Position numbers and translations under genes: made by a program. DNA of 64,000 nucleotides from Podaxis mareebaensis. Taxonomy: Eukaryota > Basidiomycota > Agaricomycetes > Agaricales > Agaricaceae. Within the stretch, counting starts at the first letter, position 1, and each line of letters opens with the position of its first letter. This document shows positions 11,310 to 22,710 of the stretch, piece after piece. Below the pieces are notes generated by a model that saw nothing but the letters and a program-made list of their open reading frames with translations, was not told the DNA's origin and ran no database searches. The DNA lies in the NCBI GenBank assembly GCA_018524725.1, contig JAEUWP010000316.1, forward strand, positions 62,001-126,000, read 5' to 3'.

Positions 11310-12456
11310 CTTGAACTTGGAGAATGGATAACTATCCTTGCCTCCCTACATGAGTGTACTTTGCCGGATGCACCACCAAATGGGTTGTAGATGTCACTGG
11401 TTACAGCGGGGTTCTCCAAGGGACAGCATATACTTAATTGCTGTTGACACAACATCGAATGTTTGGCTGAGAATTCAAGAGTGGGCGCTACTGTTCCTGC
11501 TAGAGTGACTGCAATCACTTCATGATAAGTATATGCGATTCCCTGAGCACTACATGTAGACCCTTTGGACAGGGTAAGGGAGGGGAGCTAAAGGTTGTTC
11601 CAGAAACGGGCAGAGCATCTTCGTCATAGTCGACATCCTTCAAAAGTCCGACTCCAAATGGAACCCTCAAGCGTCGGACCCCAATGCCAGGTCGCATATA
11701 GGTGGGCCTCCTTCACTACCCCTTGGAGACGAATGAAATTCCTCGCAACAGAGGACACTCCGAATAATAGGGTCCGTGCCTTCGCGTCGATCCCCGGTCG
11801 CAGCTTATGTATCTTCCATTGTTTCTATGGCTAACTTGTTGGTCGGTGGATAAACATCCCCGTTGTTCTTTGTCACATACTCGTCCCTTTTTGTCAGCGT
11901 GGAGAATTTTTCATATGGTTGGATTTCAGAGCATGGTGCTCAACCATCTTCAGCCATCAGGGGATTCCGAGGTGTATGTATAAGTGTGTATAACGCCTAT
12001 TGGGTTTCATATCTATTTTAGGAACCGGTAAACTATTTGCCGGAAGCTCTCTTAGCTCTGTGATCGGATTCTGATCATCCAAGTTGTGTCAGCGCTTGTG
12101 TATACTTACATCATATCGAGGGATCGTACTCGAGTAACCGAGGTAGGACTTGAGCATCTGTGTTTCTATTCCGTCGTGGAGTAGTCCAAAAATGTCGCAT
12201 CCTCGGCCATCGCTATATCATCCCAATCAAGTCTGGCAGCAGACTCGGGGACGGGGACAGGGAAACAGACATGACCGTAGTTGAGCGTTGACATCTGAGA
12301 AAAGGCAACCCAAACTGAAACATTCGCTTATCCACGTGATTGAACAACCGCAAGGTTCTTTGTATATAAGTCTCTCTCAGAGGGAGGGCCCTATAACGAA
12401 GATCCCCCATTATCCTCCTCCTTGTAGTGCATCTGGGTAACTCTTGACGAGCGACA
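11310..12456. other. Intergenic region upstream of the P450
   Basis: No supported gene. A minus-strand frame at 11518-11306 contains a CC pair and several cysteines but has no start context or signal sequence. The 3' part serves as the P450 promoter. Confidence 0.45.
12362..12368 (+). promoter_or_regulatory. Candidate TATA box of the P450 gene
   Basis: TATATAA lies about 90 bp upstream of the ATG at 12457, a reasonable distance for a fungal core promoter with a short leader. Confidence 0.4.
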
Positions 12457-15101
12457 ATGACGATCTCCCCTGGCCTTGATTTCATAGGACGCTCCCTAGC
12501 CCATCTTTTATTTCCTTGTATTGTTGCTTACGGAATGCTCACGGTTATATGCGATCTGCTGGCACTTACGGCGCCTTCCTGGGTGCTAGTCTTTCTCAGT
12601 CTTGTTCCACGTCTCCTATATTTCCTTCTGAAACCCTTTTTGAACGACCGCAACAATTCGAGGGACGCGAAAGCCCATGGTGCCGTGTTACCGCCGCATA
12701 TCGGCGTGAACTCGGTCGAGGCATCCAAGCAATTCATCGAGAATTTCAAGAGTGGATATCCAGGTCAGCGAAAATCATATGACCCTTGCCTTGACGACGA
12801 GACTCATTTCACCAAGCCGGCCTTTTCTTCGAATGGGGCCAGGAGTTCGGCCAAACATATAGGTTCACCGTTGGCCTAGAGCAGCGAGTGCGTGAAAGCC
12901 TTTACCGTTTTCACTGAGCGCAACTGAGCAAGCGCCATTCAGGTATTCACAACGGAGCCAGAGCACGTAAAAGTACATGTGAACCGCTAGTTTCCCAGGA
13001 GCTTCCGCGCTAACGGTTTATGCCTAGGCTATCCTCGCTACTCAGTTCGAAGCCTTCGCAAAGGGTGAGTAATTATCGACGCAGTCGGATGAGAGATGAC
13101 TGAGGGATGACGCAGGACCGTTTGTATTCACCCAACTGAAATCATTGCTTGGTACGGGAGTCTTCAACTCGGATGGTGCGTAAAGTGCTTTGCGCGTACA
13201 AACGTTGTGCTGAGTTGCCACTAGGCGAGATGTGGAAGTTAGTACCTTGGTTAAATTGACGGCTTCCCAGTGTTCTTGACTCCCTACCCTTCAGGTTCCA
13301 TCGTTCAATCACAAGGCCTTTCTTCAGCAGGGAGCGTATCAGTGACTTTGACGTTTTTGATCGTCATGCTGAAGACGCACTAACACAAGCAAAGCATCGC
13401 CTGGCTGAAGGATATCCGATCGATTTTCAGGTACGACATCCTCTCTTATGGGTGTATGGCAACTTGACAGCAACATAACACTAAGGATCTCGTTTCGCGG
13501 TTCACACTTGATTCTGCCACGGAGTTCCTCTTCCGGAGTGATGTACACTCCCTCTCAGCAGGTCTTCCCTACCCGGCTCACCCTTCTCCTCTTGCCAAAG
13601 CCAACTCTCTGACTTTCGAAAACCACCCTTCCAATGCTTTTGTCAAAGCTTTCGTCAGCGGACAAGATATTGTGGCTCTGCGCGGTCGAAAAGGTACATT
13701 TTGGCCTTTGAAGGAAATCTTGGGAGATGCTGTTGCACCGCTCCGGAAGGAAGTAGACCGATTTGTGGAGCCATTCGTTCAGGAGGGTATGAAACGAAAA
13801 CAAGAGAAAGAGAAAGGCTCAGGAACGGATGAAATTGAGACACTTCTCGATTACTTAGTGGACCAGACTCATGGTGTGTTCTGCCTTCTTTTGACTTCCA
13901 TCTTTTATGTGATCTCTCTGACGCTCAAATAGACCGGGAAGTTATCAAGGACGAGGTCCGTCCCACCTGACTGGCTCTAGAGTGACCGGCAGGCTCATGA
14001 TCACTGAAGCTCGTGAACCTTCTTGTCGCTTCTCGGGATACGGTAAGTTTATCAACCTAAGACCCTTACCCACCCTTTACTGAGACCTTCTCAGACTGCA
14101 TCATTGCTAACCTTCTCGCTGTACATGCTTATTGAGCACCCTGATATCACTCGCCGTTTGCGCCAAGAGATACTCTCCGTAGTTGGTCCAAAGAGCCGGC
14201 CAACATACGACGACATCCGTGACATGAAATACCTCCGTGCGTTCCTCAACGGTATGCAATCGAATCTGTCCTCAGTGGCTCCAGCTGAGCTAATTACTCC
14301 ACAGAGGTCTTGAGGTTGTATCCTGCAGTGTAAGTATTATAGGACATTGGAGTTTGTTCGCGTCCCAAATTGATGATTGTAAACCAGTCCTATAAATAGT
14401 CGGTAAGTTTATCGAAGATTCCGATGCGTAGACCCCGCTGCCTAACTCAATTCCAGCACGTCAAACAAACCAGTCGTCCTTGCTCCCTCCAGCGGTTCCG
14501 ACGATCCCATCTACATCCCCACTGGTACAAGGTGAGCACGGTGTTAATGTTGCTGGGAACAGACCGTTTATGCTGCTCTGCACCTTGCAGGGTCCTTTAC
14601 TCTGTCTTTTTGATGCACAGGCGTACAGACCTTTGGGGACCAGACGGTAAGCCTTGGATATCTGAAATGCCTTTCCGCGGCCGACTAATGGGGGCTCCTA
14701 GCACTTGAATTCGACCCTGATCGATTCTTGGATGAAAGGTTACACAAGTACCTCGTCAAAAACCCCTTTATTTTTACACCCTTCAATGCTGGTCCTAGGA
14801 TTTGTCTTGGCCAACAGGTCAGTGAATTTTGTACCATGTTTCGATGAACGCGTGCTCACAGGCCATGTAGTTTGCCTATAATGAAGCGTCGTTCTTCCTT
14901 ATCCGCTTACTTCAACAGTTCTCATCATTCAGCCTGGCTCTGGACGCGCAACCGCCGGATTCGCTGCCTCCGAAGGAATGGGCTGGGAAGAAAGGCCCAC
15001 AGGGCAGGGACAGAGTGCGCCCTGCTTCTCATCTGACCATGTATGTGAAGGGGGGGTTGTGGGTTAGGATGAATGAGACGAGCGAAAGCGAAACCTTGTA
15101 A
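12457..15101 (+). CDS. Cytochrome P450, CYP63-like
   Basis: Seventeen exons join without a stop to 590 aa: 12457-12763, 12817-12887, 12943-12972, 13028-13064, 13116-13175, 13225-13237, 13295-13430, 13486-13873, 13933-13955, 14010-14042, 14095-14251, 14305-14329, 14388-14402, 14457-14531, 14591-14646, 14702-14817 and 14871-15101. The N-terminus has hydrophobic spans ([34 protein letters not shown]) for ER anchoring. Visible motifs are [37 protein letters not shown], the ExxR helix (EVLR), PDRFLDER and the heme-binding [12 protein letters not shown] with its cysteine. The set matches fungal CYP63-type monooxygenases that hydroxylate alkyl or aromatic compounds with an NADPH-P450 reductase. The actual substrate cannot be read. 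All key residues are intact. Confidence 0.88.
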
Positions 15102-15221
15102 CACAACAAAATAGTTTTTTCTGAGGCTGACTCATTCTTTGTAACAGTCATGCATGAAAGTGCGGCATTGTGGTTTGTTCTAGTGATAACTAAAACAGGA
15201 CAAAATGTAATCTTTGTGTCC

Positions 15222-16854
15222 TTACAACAAGCTTGATAGTTTTTCGGCTAAGTCCACACCCTCAGGTATCTCCCCACGTTCATTCCTAATATGTACGCGA
15301 TAAGTGTAGTAGCCGTAATAATGGTTTGTGTATTGATTCCGATAATGCGCTCGCTCTCGAAGGTCAAGGATTTGGAGAATGTGTTGTTCACTGAGAACCT
15401 GACACTCAAGGGTGGCAAGTGGTTCCTTCCGGGTAATTAGTGTTTTCATTCCAGATGAGAACCACTTTTGGACTCCAAGTCCCTGAGCCATCTGAAGTTT
15501 TGTGGCGACATTGCCGAAGTCAAGGCCTTCGAGTTTTCGTACCGCCAAGCTTTTCACTTGCGTCATGTCCCATCTTGCCGAGAGCCTTAGAATCGATGCC
15601 CATTCTTCCGAGGTCGGCTCCCATTCCTCTAATGACTTTCTTCAACGAAGAATAAGTCACGTCCGTCTCTAGTTGCGATGTAAGACAAAACGACTCACGG
15701 CGGGAAGAAGAGACGTAAGAGATATTCGAAATCGGTTCTCTTGACGTCTTTAATCAAGAAAGGGTCGTGATGATCGTACTTGGAGAAACCTCGTTTTTCA
15801 AAATTACGTCTGAAAATTGGGGAGTGCTGGGCGAACGGCTGATTAGGTACTCTATAAAGATGATCTTCGACCTGGAGATCAGGAAATCAAGACAATGCAT
15901 TTACTGGAATCTGACCAAGCTTACTTGGAAAACGACCTTCTCGAAATAGAACTCGCCGCTTTTCCGAAGACCATCATGCCCCGAGGTCGTATACTCGTCA
16001 AGTTCAGACTGCAACGATGGGGAAGGGCAGTCGAAATTGAAGGGATCTAAGTCAACTATGGTTTCACCACGTTCCTGACGGATATCCCAGTGACCGATGG
16101 TGTGGTTCTCCGAGCTGAAGTTCCCATACCGGCTGTCAGAATCATAGAATACGGGATAACAAGATTCTCGAACTGCCGCGACTTTCAGCAGAGTCTCTCG
16201 GTCAAGCATCTGGTACTCTCTACTACCGAGAGGAGAATTACGTCGAACCAACTTCTCCAGGGCAGGCCGCGTCCAGTCAGAGATGTCATATTTTTTGGAT
16301 AAATTCCATTTATAGGCGGGGTCGTCCTCGAGGAGTGGTAGAAGGTATTCGATGGCCGTTTTCCGTATCGTGGGCATGTCCCACATCCTCGACAGCTCGA
16401 GAACCTCCAGCCATTCATCCTTGGTGAATTGCATGCCGAGATCCGAGCTATCAAGGAGAACCATCAGGGCCAAAAGACTAGTTCCCTTTGAGAGTACGGC
16501 GCACCTGCCATACGGGTACAATATGCTCAGGAATGTGCGAAAGGCGAACGCAGTGACCGGTTCAGGTAGTATCACTGGAGTCGCATCCGTGGATCCCTCT
16601 TCAGCAACACCGCCCTCGTTGGTGGGCTGAGGGAGTTGGAGCAGATCCAGAAACACAGATGATTCTTGAGAAAGGTATTCTCGAGGGACTCGAAACAGCT
16701 TATCCTCTACCTACTCTTCCGGTTAGCATTTGTCAGGCATGATGAAGCGAAGGAGGATACGTGCACGGAAGATGAGGGGTTCGATGTAGTAATCGATGTC
16801 CCTATGTGTAACTTGGGGTGCATTGATCGATACAGAGGGATTGGAGATTTCCAT
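15222..16854 (-). CDS. Tandem BTB-BTB fusion protein (BTB6)
   Basis: Exons 16854-16767, 16706-16514, 16447-15925, 15871-15699 and 15639-15222 give one open frame of 464 aa. The first BTB module is DYYIEPLIF, then LFRVPREYLSQ to FLSILYP, then WLEVLELSRMWDMPTIRKTA. The long third exon runs on without stop or ATG into GEFYFEKVVFQ, the exon-1 signature of a second module. That module continues VEDHLYRVPNQPF to LLRLFFPP and WASILRLSARWDMTQVKSLA. Intron phases inside each module fit the family pattern. Because the second module has no start codon of its own, a fused protein is the simplest reading. The first intron is least certain (phase 1, GTGCAC donor). Confidence 0.7.
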
Positions 16855-17599
16855 AGTGGCAAGCGAAGAGGATCGTGTTAATCCCTAATTCAGAGCAAGG
16901 GGAGATGCTTTTGTATGTCCCCGAGGTGGTGATCGTGGAATCGATAAACGGGCGTTTATAGGCCACGTTGACAACCCGCAGCAGAAGTGGGGTCTTCTTT
17001 GGCCTTGAGAGGACGTTCTAGATCAAAAGCGAAGTGTAACATTTGCTGCGCATCGTTGAAATATGGTGAAAGGTAACAAAACAGAGAGGGTTTTAACTTC
17101 AATGATGCGTGTTCACGGAACGATTTTCCACCGAGCCGCTGGCATGAGACTGCCTTCTCGTCACAATTCTGGACCGAATTTCGGCACCCCTATTCTGCCT
17201 TCTCTACTTATATCATTTATCCTTGTTTTAATCGGCAGCCGATCAGCATTGATCACTGTATGCATTGCTTTCAGCTTCCAGAACAGATGAGGTTCTATTC
17301 GAAGACTGAGATAACTAGGCTCTATAACGCATAAACACGTCCTCCAGTTTTAGGACGGCAGCATTCACGTCGGAGTCCTCATAGGACTTACGGCTCTTGG
17401 AACCAAATTTGGCTTATTGAAAAGATACACGATTTGGGAGGCAGTCTATTTCTCCCAAGTGAAACGCTGGTAAATCATTTCAGTTGAAGACTATGCTCAA
17501 CCGATAATGTATCACTCTTCTCCAAGTTGACTTGGCCCTCAACCTCACAATAGCGCACAAGGACGACCAGTTCTGGATCGCAGTCTAGGGATGATACAT
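16855..17599. other. Intergenic, no supported gene
   Basis: Only short frames are present and no paralogous block was seen. This is the presumed promoter of BTB6. Confidence 0.45.
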
Positions 17600-17833
17600 C
17601 TAAGGTTTGTTTGAAACGGTTATGGCCATAGTTCTGAGTCCGAGCATTTTCCATTTAGTCGAAAGTCCAAGAATAGAGGCGTAATTGACTCTGAAAAGTC
17701 GCCCGTCCTCAGGGAGCTGGAAGGACATGTTTGCTTGCGGGGTGAAATCACGGCCTATATGAGGGAGAGGCGGGAACTCGGTACTCACGGAGGGGAGAAT
17801 AACTTGGGTAAATCCTGAGACACCGGGACCCAC
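17600..17833 (-). pseudogene. BTB-family fragment
   Basis: The minus frame contains ASILGLSTKWKMLGLRTMAI, which resembles the start of the helical half of the BTB proteins here (compare WASILRLSARWDMTQVKSLA in BTB6). No BTB core precedes it and stops follow within 15 codons, so it can only be a remnant. Confidence 0.4.
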
Positions 17834-19371
17834 AGCGCCCTCGATCGAGGGTGATCTTCATCACTACTTGAGCCTCACCCACGGTGTGGTGGGTACTAAA
17901 CAAAAGGCAGGTTGTTAACCCTGATGAAAGTGCCTGGGACCTGATATAATTCAGCCATATGCAGTATTCACAAGGAATGCACTAATCTCGAGATGGCGTA
18001 GTGAGAAACCATCATCTTTGACTTCTTTCAGACATGGGTAGGGACTCCGCTACCGGTTCGGAATGTTTTGGAGTTTTTCCGAAAGATATCGGGTCGATGG
18101 TAGGTGGGTAATTCAAGAGCTTATTCAGGGTCATAGGAAGGTAGCGTAGCACTCGCAAATAGCAGCTACTTCAAAGCAAGATTTTGCCGCTTGCTAAGCG
18201 GTTCGCTTCGCCCGGTAAGGTTGTTAAGGACAAGGAGACGCCAATCGCGGGCGCCGCGTTCCTGGGATATGTTTCACTGTAGGATGGGATGGGTGTCGTT
18301 TGCGCGAGCGTTCCGAGTAGGTAGTGATGGTAGCATCACGGATATTCAGCGCGGTCCACTCTCCGTAGATCTAGCACATCCGCCATTTCTGCTGACAATA
18401 GGCGCTGAATCTAAAATCGGAAGAAATTCGATGGAACGCGCAGGAGGGAGGACATAAGTGCATACCTATCCAAACAAATTTGAGAAAAGCTCCGAAGGCA
18501 GCGGCGGAATTCAAACGTCGACATGCCCTTCCCTCCCGAAAGCTCTGTGGGCGAGCTGAAATAGAACCCAAAAGAACTAGGCCCCTTACGCGATATGTAG
18601 GCGTATCCGGATAATATAGATATATTTGTATTTCGTTCGGGGCTAGTGGAAGAGCTGGTGGGTGACCCGTCGTGGCATTCGAGCCGGAGCCCCACGTTCA
18701 AACGTTATGGTGGTGCAAGATAGTTTGCTAGATTCTTAACCGGTGGTCAGGAAAAGTGGAGAGAAAGCTTCGAGTTAAACGAGTGTCGGTAATTCACGAT
18801 AAGACCTTGCTTCGTGCATCCAGTAGATCACCGGAACGAGCCTCTTCAAACCCTAACATTAAACAATAAAGGAGGCAATGAAAAGTGGATCTGAAATCCA
18901 GTGAGACCACCTAAGACCACCTATAGCATCACGTGATTGTGTGACACCGAAGCCGTAATGTTTTGGGACGAGCGGACATTGGTCACCCTCTTTCCTCTTT
19001 GAAAGCTTCTCTGATTGCTGGTTCTCGCGCTTTACATACATACTGCCGACCATGTGTCTTTGTCCCCATGACCTATACCCTGGGATTCCCCTTACATGTC
19101 TTAGGTCAAATACTCAACCTTGGACAACCCTCTTGAGAACCAGCCTCCAATAGTGAGGTGATACTCACCTCACAACTCCCCTGCACTTGCTCCATGATGT
19201 GGCCTAGGAGTTGGATCTCGATGATGTAAACTTGTTCTCGGTCTTTGCCTTGACGGCAATTCGTTCCTCCACGATGTCAATTTTAGCCCGGAAGCATAAG
19301 CTCGAGCGCTGCAATCAGAGATCTAACAGAAGGGTCCTGATGCCCACATCGAACAGCTTCGCTCGGTATAA
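17834..19371. other. Gene-poor stretch with possible BTB debris
   Basis: Around 18500 the minus strand reads STFEFRRCLRSF, reminiscent of the end of a BTB core exon, but with no supporting context. The rest shows nothing recognisable. Confidence 0.3.
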
Positions 19372-20517
19372 CATGAAGTTCAAATTAGTGATTCGGCCTA
19401 CCTGCACTTTTATGGTCCTTACGCTACCCTCCCCTCTCTCATAGTCCCGTTGACAAGGCAGCGGTCTCTTCCTCCTACGGTTTCCCTTCGGGAAGATATA
19501 AGGACACCCACCCAGACACAATTGGAAGTAGCATCCCTCTTCCCATCCGACATCGATACGCCAGACGACTTTCTCTTCCGCTTCACTCCTCGACCTTTTA
19601 TATCCCCTGTAGCATTCTCACTTTCGTACACGATACTCATGGCAAGTGCCCAGCATTCCTGAATGATTCAGGGCTATTTTATGACGTTTTACATTGTAGT
19701 CTTCGGTCTCCTCTAACGACCTTTTTTCGTCTCTCGGCTGGTCCGCGACGGTCGATGGCTCGGCTTCAATATCGTGCTCTCAGACAGTCCCGGTTGATGT
19801 CCACCGAGCAGATAGCGATTGCAGCCTAGCCGAGTTGGAAGTAGAATTGGATCTCGTTCTTGACAGAACGACGCTTGATGTTGGATTCGATATCGAATGT
19901 CTTGACGGACTCGATGACATGCTCCTTCTCTCCCCTTTCGATGCATTCACCGCTGTGTGTTGGGATACTGCTATTCAACTTCCTCCGAAGCCGCAGCCGC
20001 AGCCGCAGCCGAAACCTCCCGCGGGAGGGAAGTCTACGATACCCTTCCCTCGTCGTCGTCGTAGGCCAGCCTCTCTATCCATTGTCCCGGAGACGTCCTC
20101 GGAGGAGTCGGGATATGAGTCGGACGCCGATGAGCTAAAGACCCTGAAAGATGAGACAACCCCGCTTCCTTCTCCTCTCCCTTCCCCCCTCCCTTCTCCT
20201 CTCCCCTCACCCTATGACACGGGCTTTCATTTAAATCATCAGCCCACGGTAGAACCAATCACGCTGGTAAGCCGACCATTTCCCCCGTTTTGACGTACGG
20301 CTAACGACGTATCCGGTAGATCAAGTACAGTTGTCTCCCATACGAGATCAATACGTCCTTTATCCTCTTCGAACCACATCATACCATCAACTACTATGCT
20401 GAGGATAGCGCTGGGCTCTCCCCTTTCAATGCAGAACAACGAAAAGCGACGACGGTCAATCGTATCGCCGCATTTTGCGCGAACCTGCCCACCCGTCTCC
20501 TCAGAACATCTTCATGA
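19372..20517 (+). CDS. Hypothetical disordered protein, Pro/Gln and PSPL repeats
   Basis: The frame is open from 19372 to 19641, joins across a GC-AG intron (donor GGCAAGT) to 19700-20266, then a GT-AG intron to 20320-20517. That makes at least 344 codons. The body has acidic segments (SSEESGYESDADEL), a PQPQPQPK run, an Arg cluster (FPRRRRRP) and four PSPL units. The last exon is ordered-looking (IKYSCLPYEINTSFILFEPHH). No start codon is in frame at the 5' end, so an upstream exon is missing from this model. Possibly a regulatory or signalling scaffold; no domain is recognised. Confidence 0.55.
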
Positions 20518-22710
20518 TAGTATCACAGGTCTCTTTCGTGCTCAATCTTGGACTCTTCCTCACAGGATAGAATAGCTGATAGCATTCAAAACCTACAAAA
20601 TGATCATCGGAACAATAATCAGCCACTCCTTAGTACATAACATAACTCCCACTATTATTATTGTCCGTTTTGATTTCGTTCACTGTATTCTCCATCTCTC
20701 GTTTTTGTATCAAATGTACCCCTACTATTACGCTCCTTTGCAACAGTAGTAATCTCCCCCTTATAGGGTGTCTTCCGCGTTCCCCAATTGTGTCCCATAT
20801 CAATTCTTCAACGCTTTATTGTAATCTTCATGCCCGAGTGCATTCACAATGACCAAGTTCCGTCCCGGTAACCAATGTTCCAAGACCCTCCATCTCACCT
20901 CACCTTCTCCACGAGGGCAACGCCATCAAGGACTCCGGCGTCACACACCGCAAATCTTCCAAAGAGTCGTGGGAGACTCTCAAGTTGGGAGTCCCAAAAT
21001 GCCTCCGCGGCTTCCCTGTCACCCTATAATTATCATATTGGGAACCCTGCCGACGCCACAAATCGTCCAATTCCATGGTGTCTATGTATATGTCATGGGA
21101 CTATGTAGTAAGGATGCCCCTATATGGTCCTCTGGCATCACTCTACCTCCGTGAAATGGGCGCCAAGGCACGGCGAGATTCTCCATGGTGATTTAATTGA
21201 AAATTTATCACCCGAAGGCCAGAGTCAAGTTCACCTGTCGATTCTGATTAAACGAGTTTATGGGTACCGAGACCTTCTCGATAATCCAAGAACCAAAGGT
21301 CATGGCAGAAAATGAATGCAACCGCTAACCATTCGACAGAATAGTTATTAAAGTCAACAGCTAATGAAATCCGCCTTCGGTAAAATCAGCAGTCATGTCA
21401 GACAGCTTGGAAGTTGGGAAGATCACTGGAAATCCAGGCATCCCCACACGGCAACATGGAATGGTGTCAAGTTCTTCGGTCGGTTTTCCATGAGAAAGAT
21501 TGTATGGCACTGGCTCTTGGGTGTACTGCGGTAATTGTCTTCTCAGAACCTCGTGTTTCATCAACGCATCATGATACCGAGAAGATACGTTATGGGCTTA
21601 GTCCTATCCAACGGGGCTTGGAGCCCGTAAGAGATTTACGAGAGCACAAAGATAAGAAAAAGTAAGTGGTTGTTATGGCCATTGGGGTAGGGGGTGGCGT
21701 GCAGGACCGCATTACATTTTTCAATTAGCAATGTTATGGTGACGATGTGTAGGCTGTACTCGTACGGCTGTACACTCAGCTTTTTCACACTGTGGGGATC
21801 ACGTTCAACTTAGACGTGGGAAGTAAGAGTCGAGCGTTGGCACAAAGATAAGCTCCGCAAAGACCCTTCTTACCCAGTCTTCGCCACCATTCTCGTTCTG
21901 GTTCATAGCTGAGCCGACCTCAGCCGAATAATAAACGCCAACACCGCTCGAGTCATGTCATCCTTCTTTCCGTCGACGTAAAACCGAACTTGGAATGTGC
22001 CATAAATTAAACATATTCATATCGTATATTTAGCCATGCTTGATTCCTCAAAACCGCTGGTACTGACATTAGGTCCCGCCCGCCTTCATAGAAGCCCAAC
22101 GCTCAGATCGCTGACAAGCCTCGTGGCATCCGAACCAGTGTCACACGAAATACAACCGAGAATGACGCGTACACAGCGGACCCAAGACGCCAATTTCCCT
22201 CAAGATTAATGTTACACCCTATAAGCGGGTCAAGTCACACCGTTGGAAACAACCAGGGCTCTGCCAACGGATGATTGGGCACGAGCTTATCGCGGCAGAA
22301 ACATCGATGATAACTGGCGGGAGGCCCATACTACTTATCTATCTTTGAATTATGTCACGTTCTCCGCCGATATGGGGGAGCTAGAGGAGACGGAGCTATG
22401 GACGTATATGTTTATTACTTAGAGTCAGGGAAAAGGAAGGCCATAATAATCCACAGACATCGCCGCTCGAAGTAACATTAAACATCTGATGTCAAGAAGT
22501 TGAGATTGACAGTGGGAGAGGTGCTAGTGAATGGAAAGCCTGATCCGTCCAGACTAGCGTAACTGTAATACTCGTGAGGCTGGTAGGCAAAACACAGAAG
22601 AAGAGAACCAGGAGCAAGGCCACGGGTTGCGCAAACGAATTGGATACAATTCACGAACGGGACCGCAAACTGGAAGTGCAACTACTCTAGAGTAGTACCA
22701 CGTTCCCACT
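20518..22710. other. Intergenic, no supported gene (2.2 kb)
   Basis: Frames such as plus 20849-21154 and minus 21564-21361 lack domain signals, codon regularity and splice logic. Nothing recognisable was found on either strand. Confidence 0.45.

Noticed and set aside
11306..11518. Possible hydrophobin-like or secreted protein on the minus strand
   Set aside because: Has a CC pair, but no signal peptide, no eight-cysteine pattern and no splice support.
18411..18701. Second BTB pseudogene
   Set aside because: A single FEFRR-like word is not enough; motif order around it does not fit the family.
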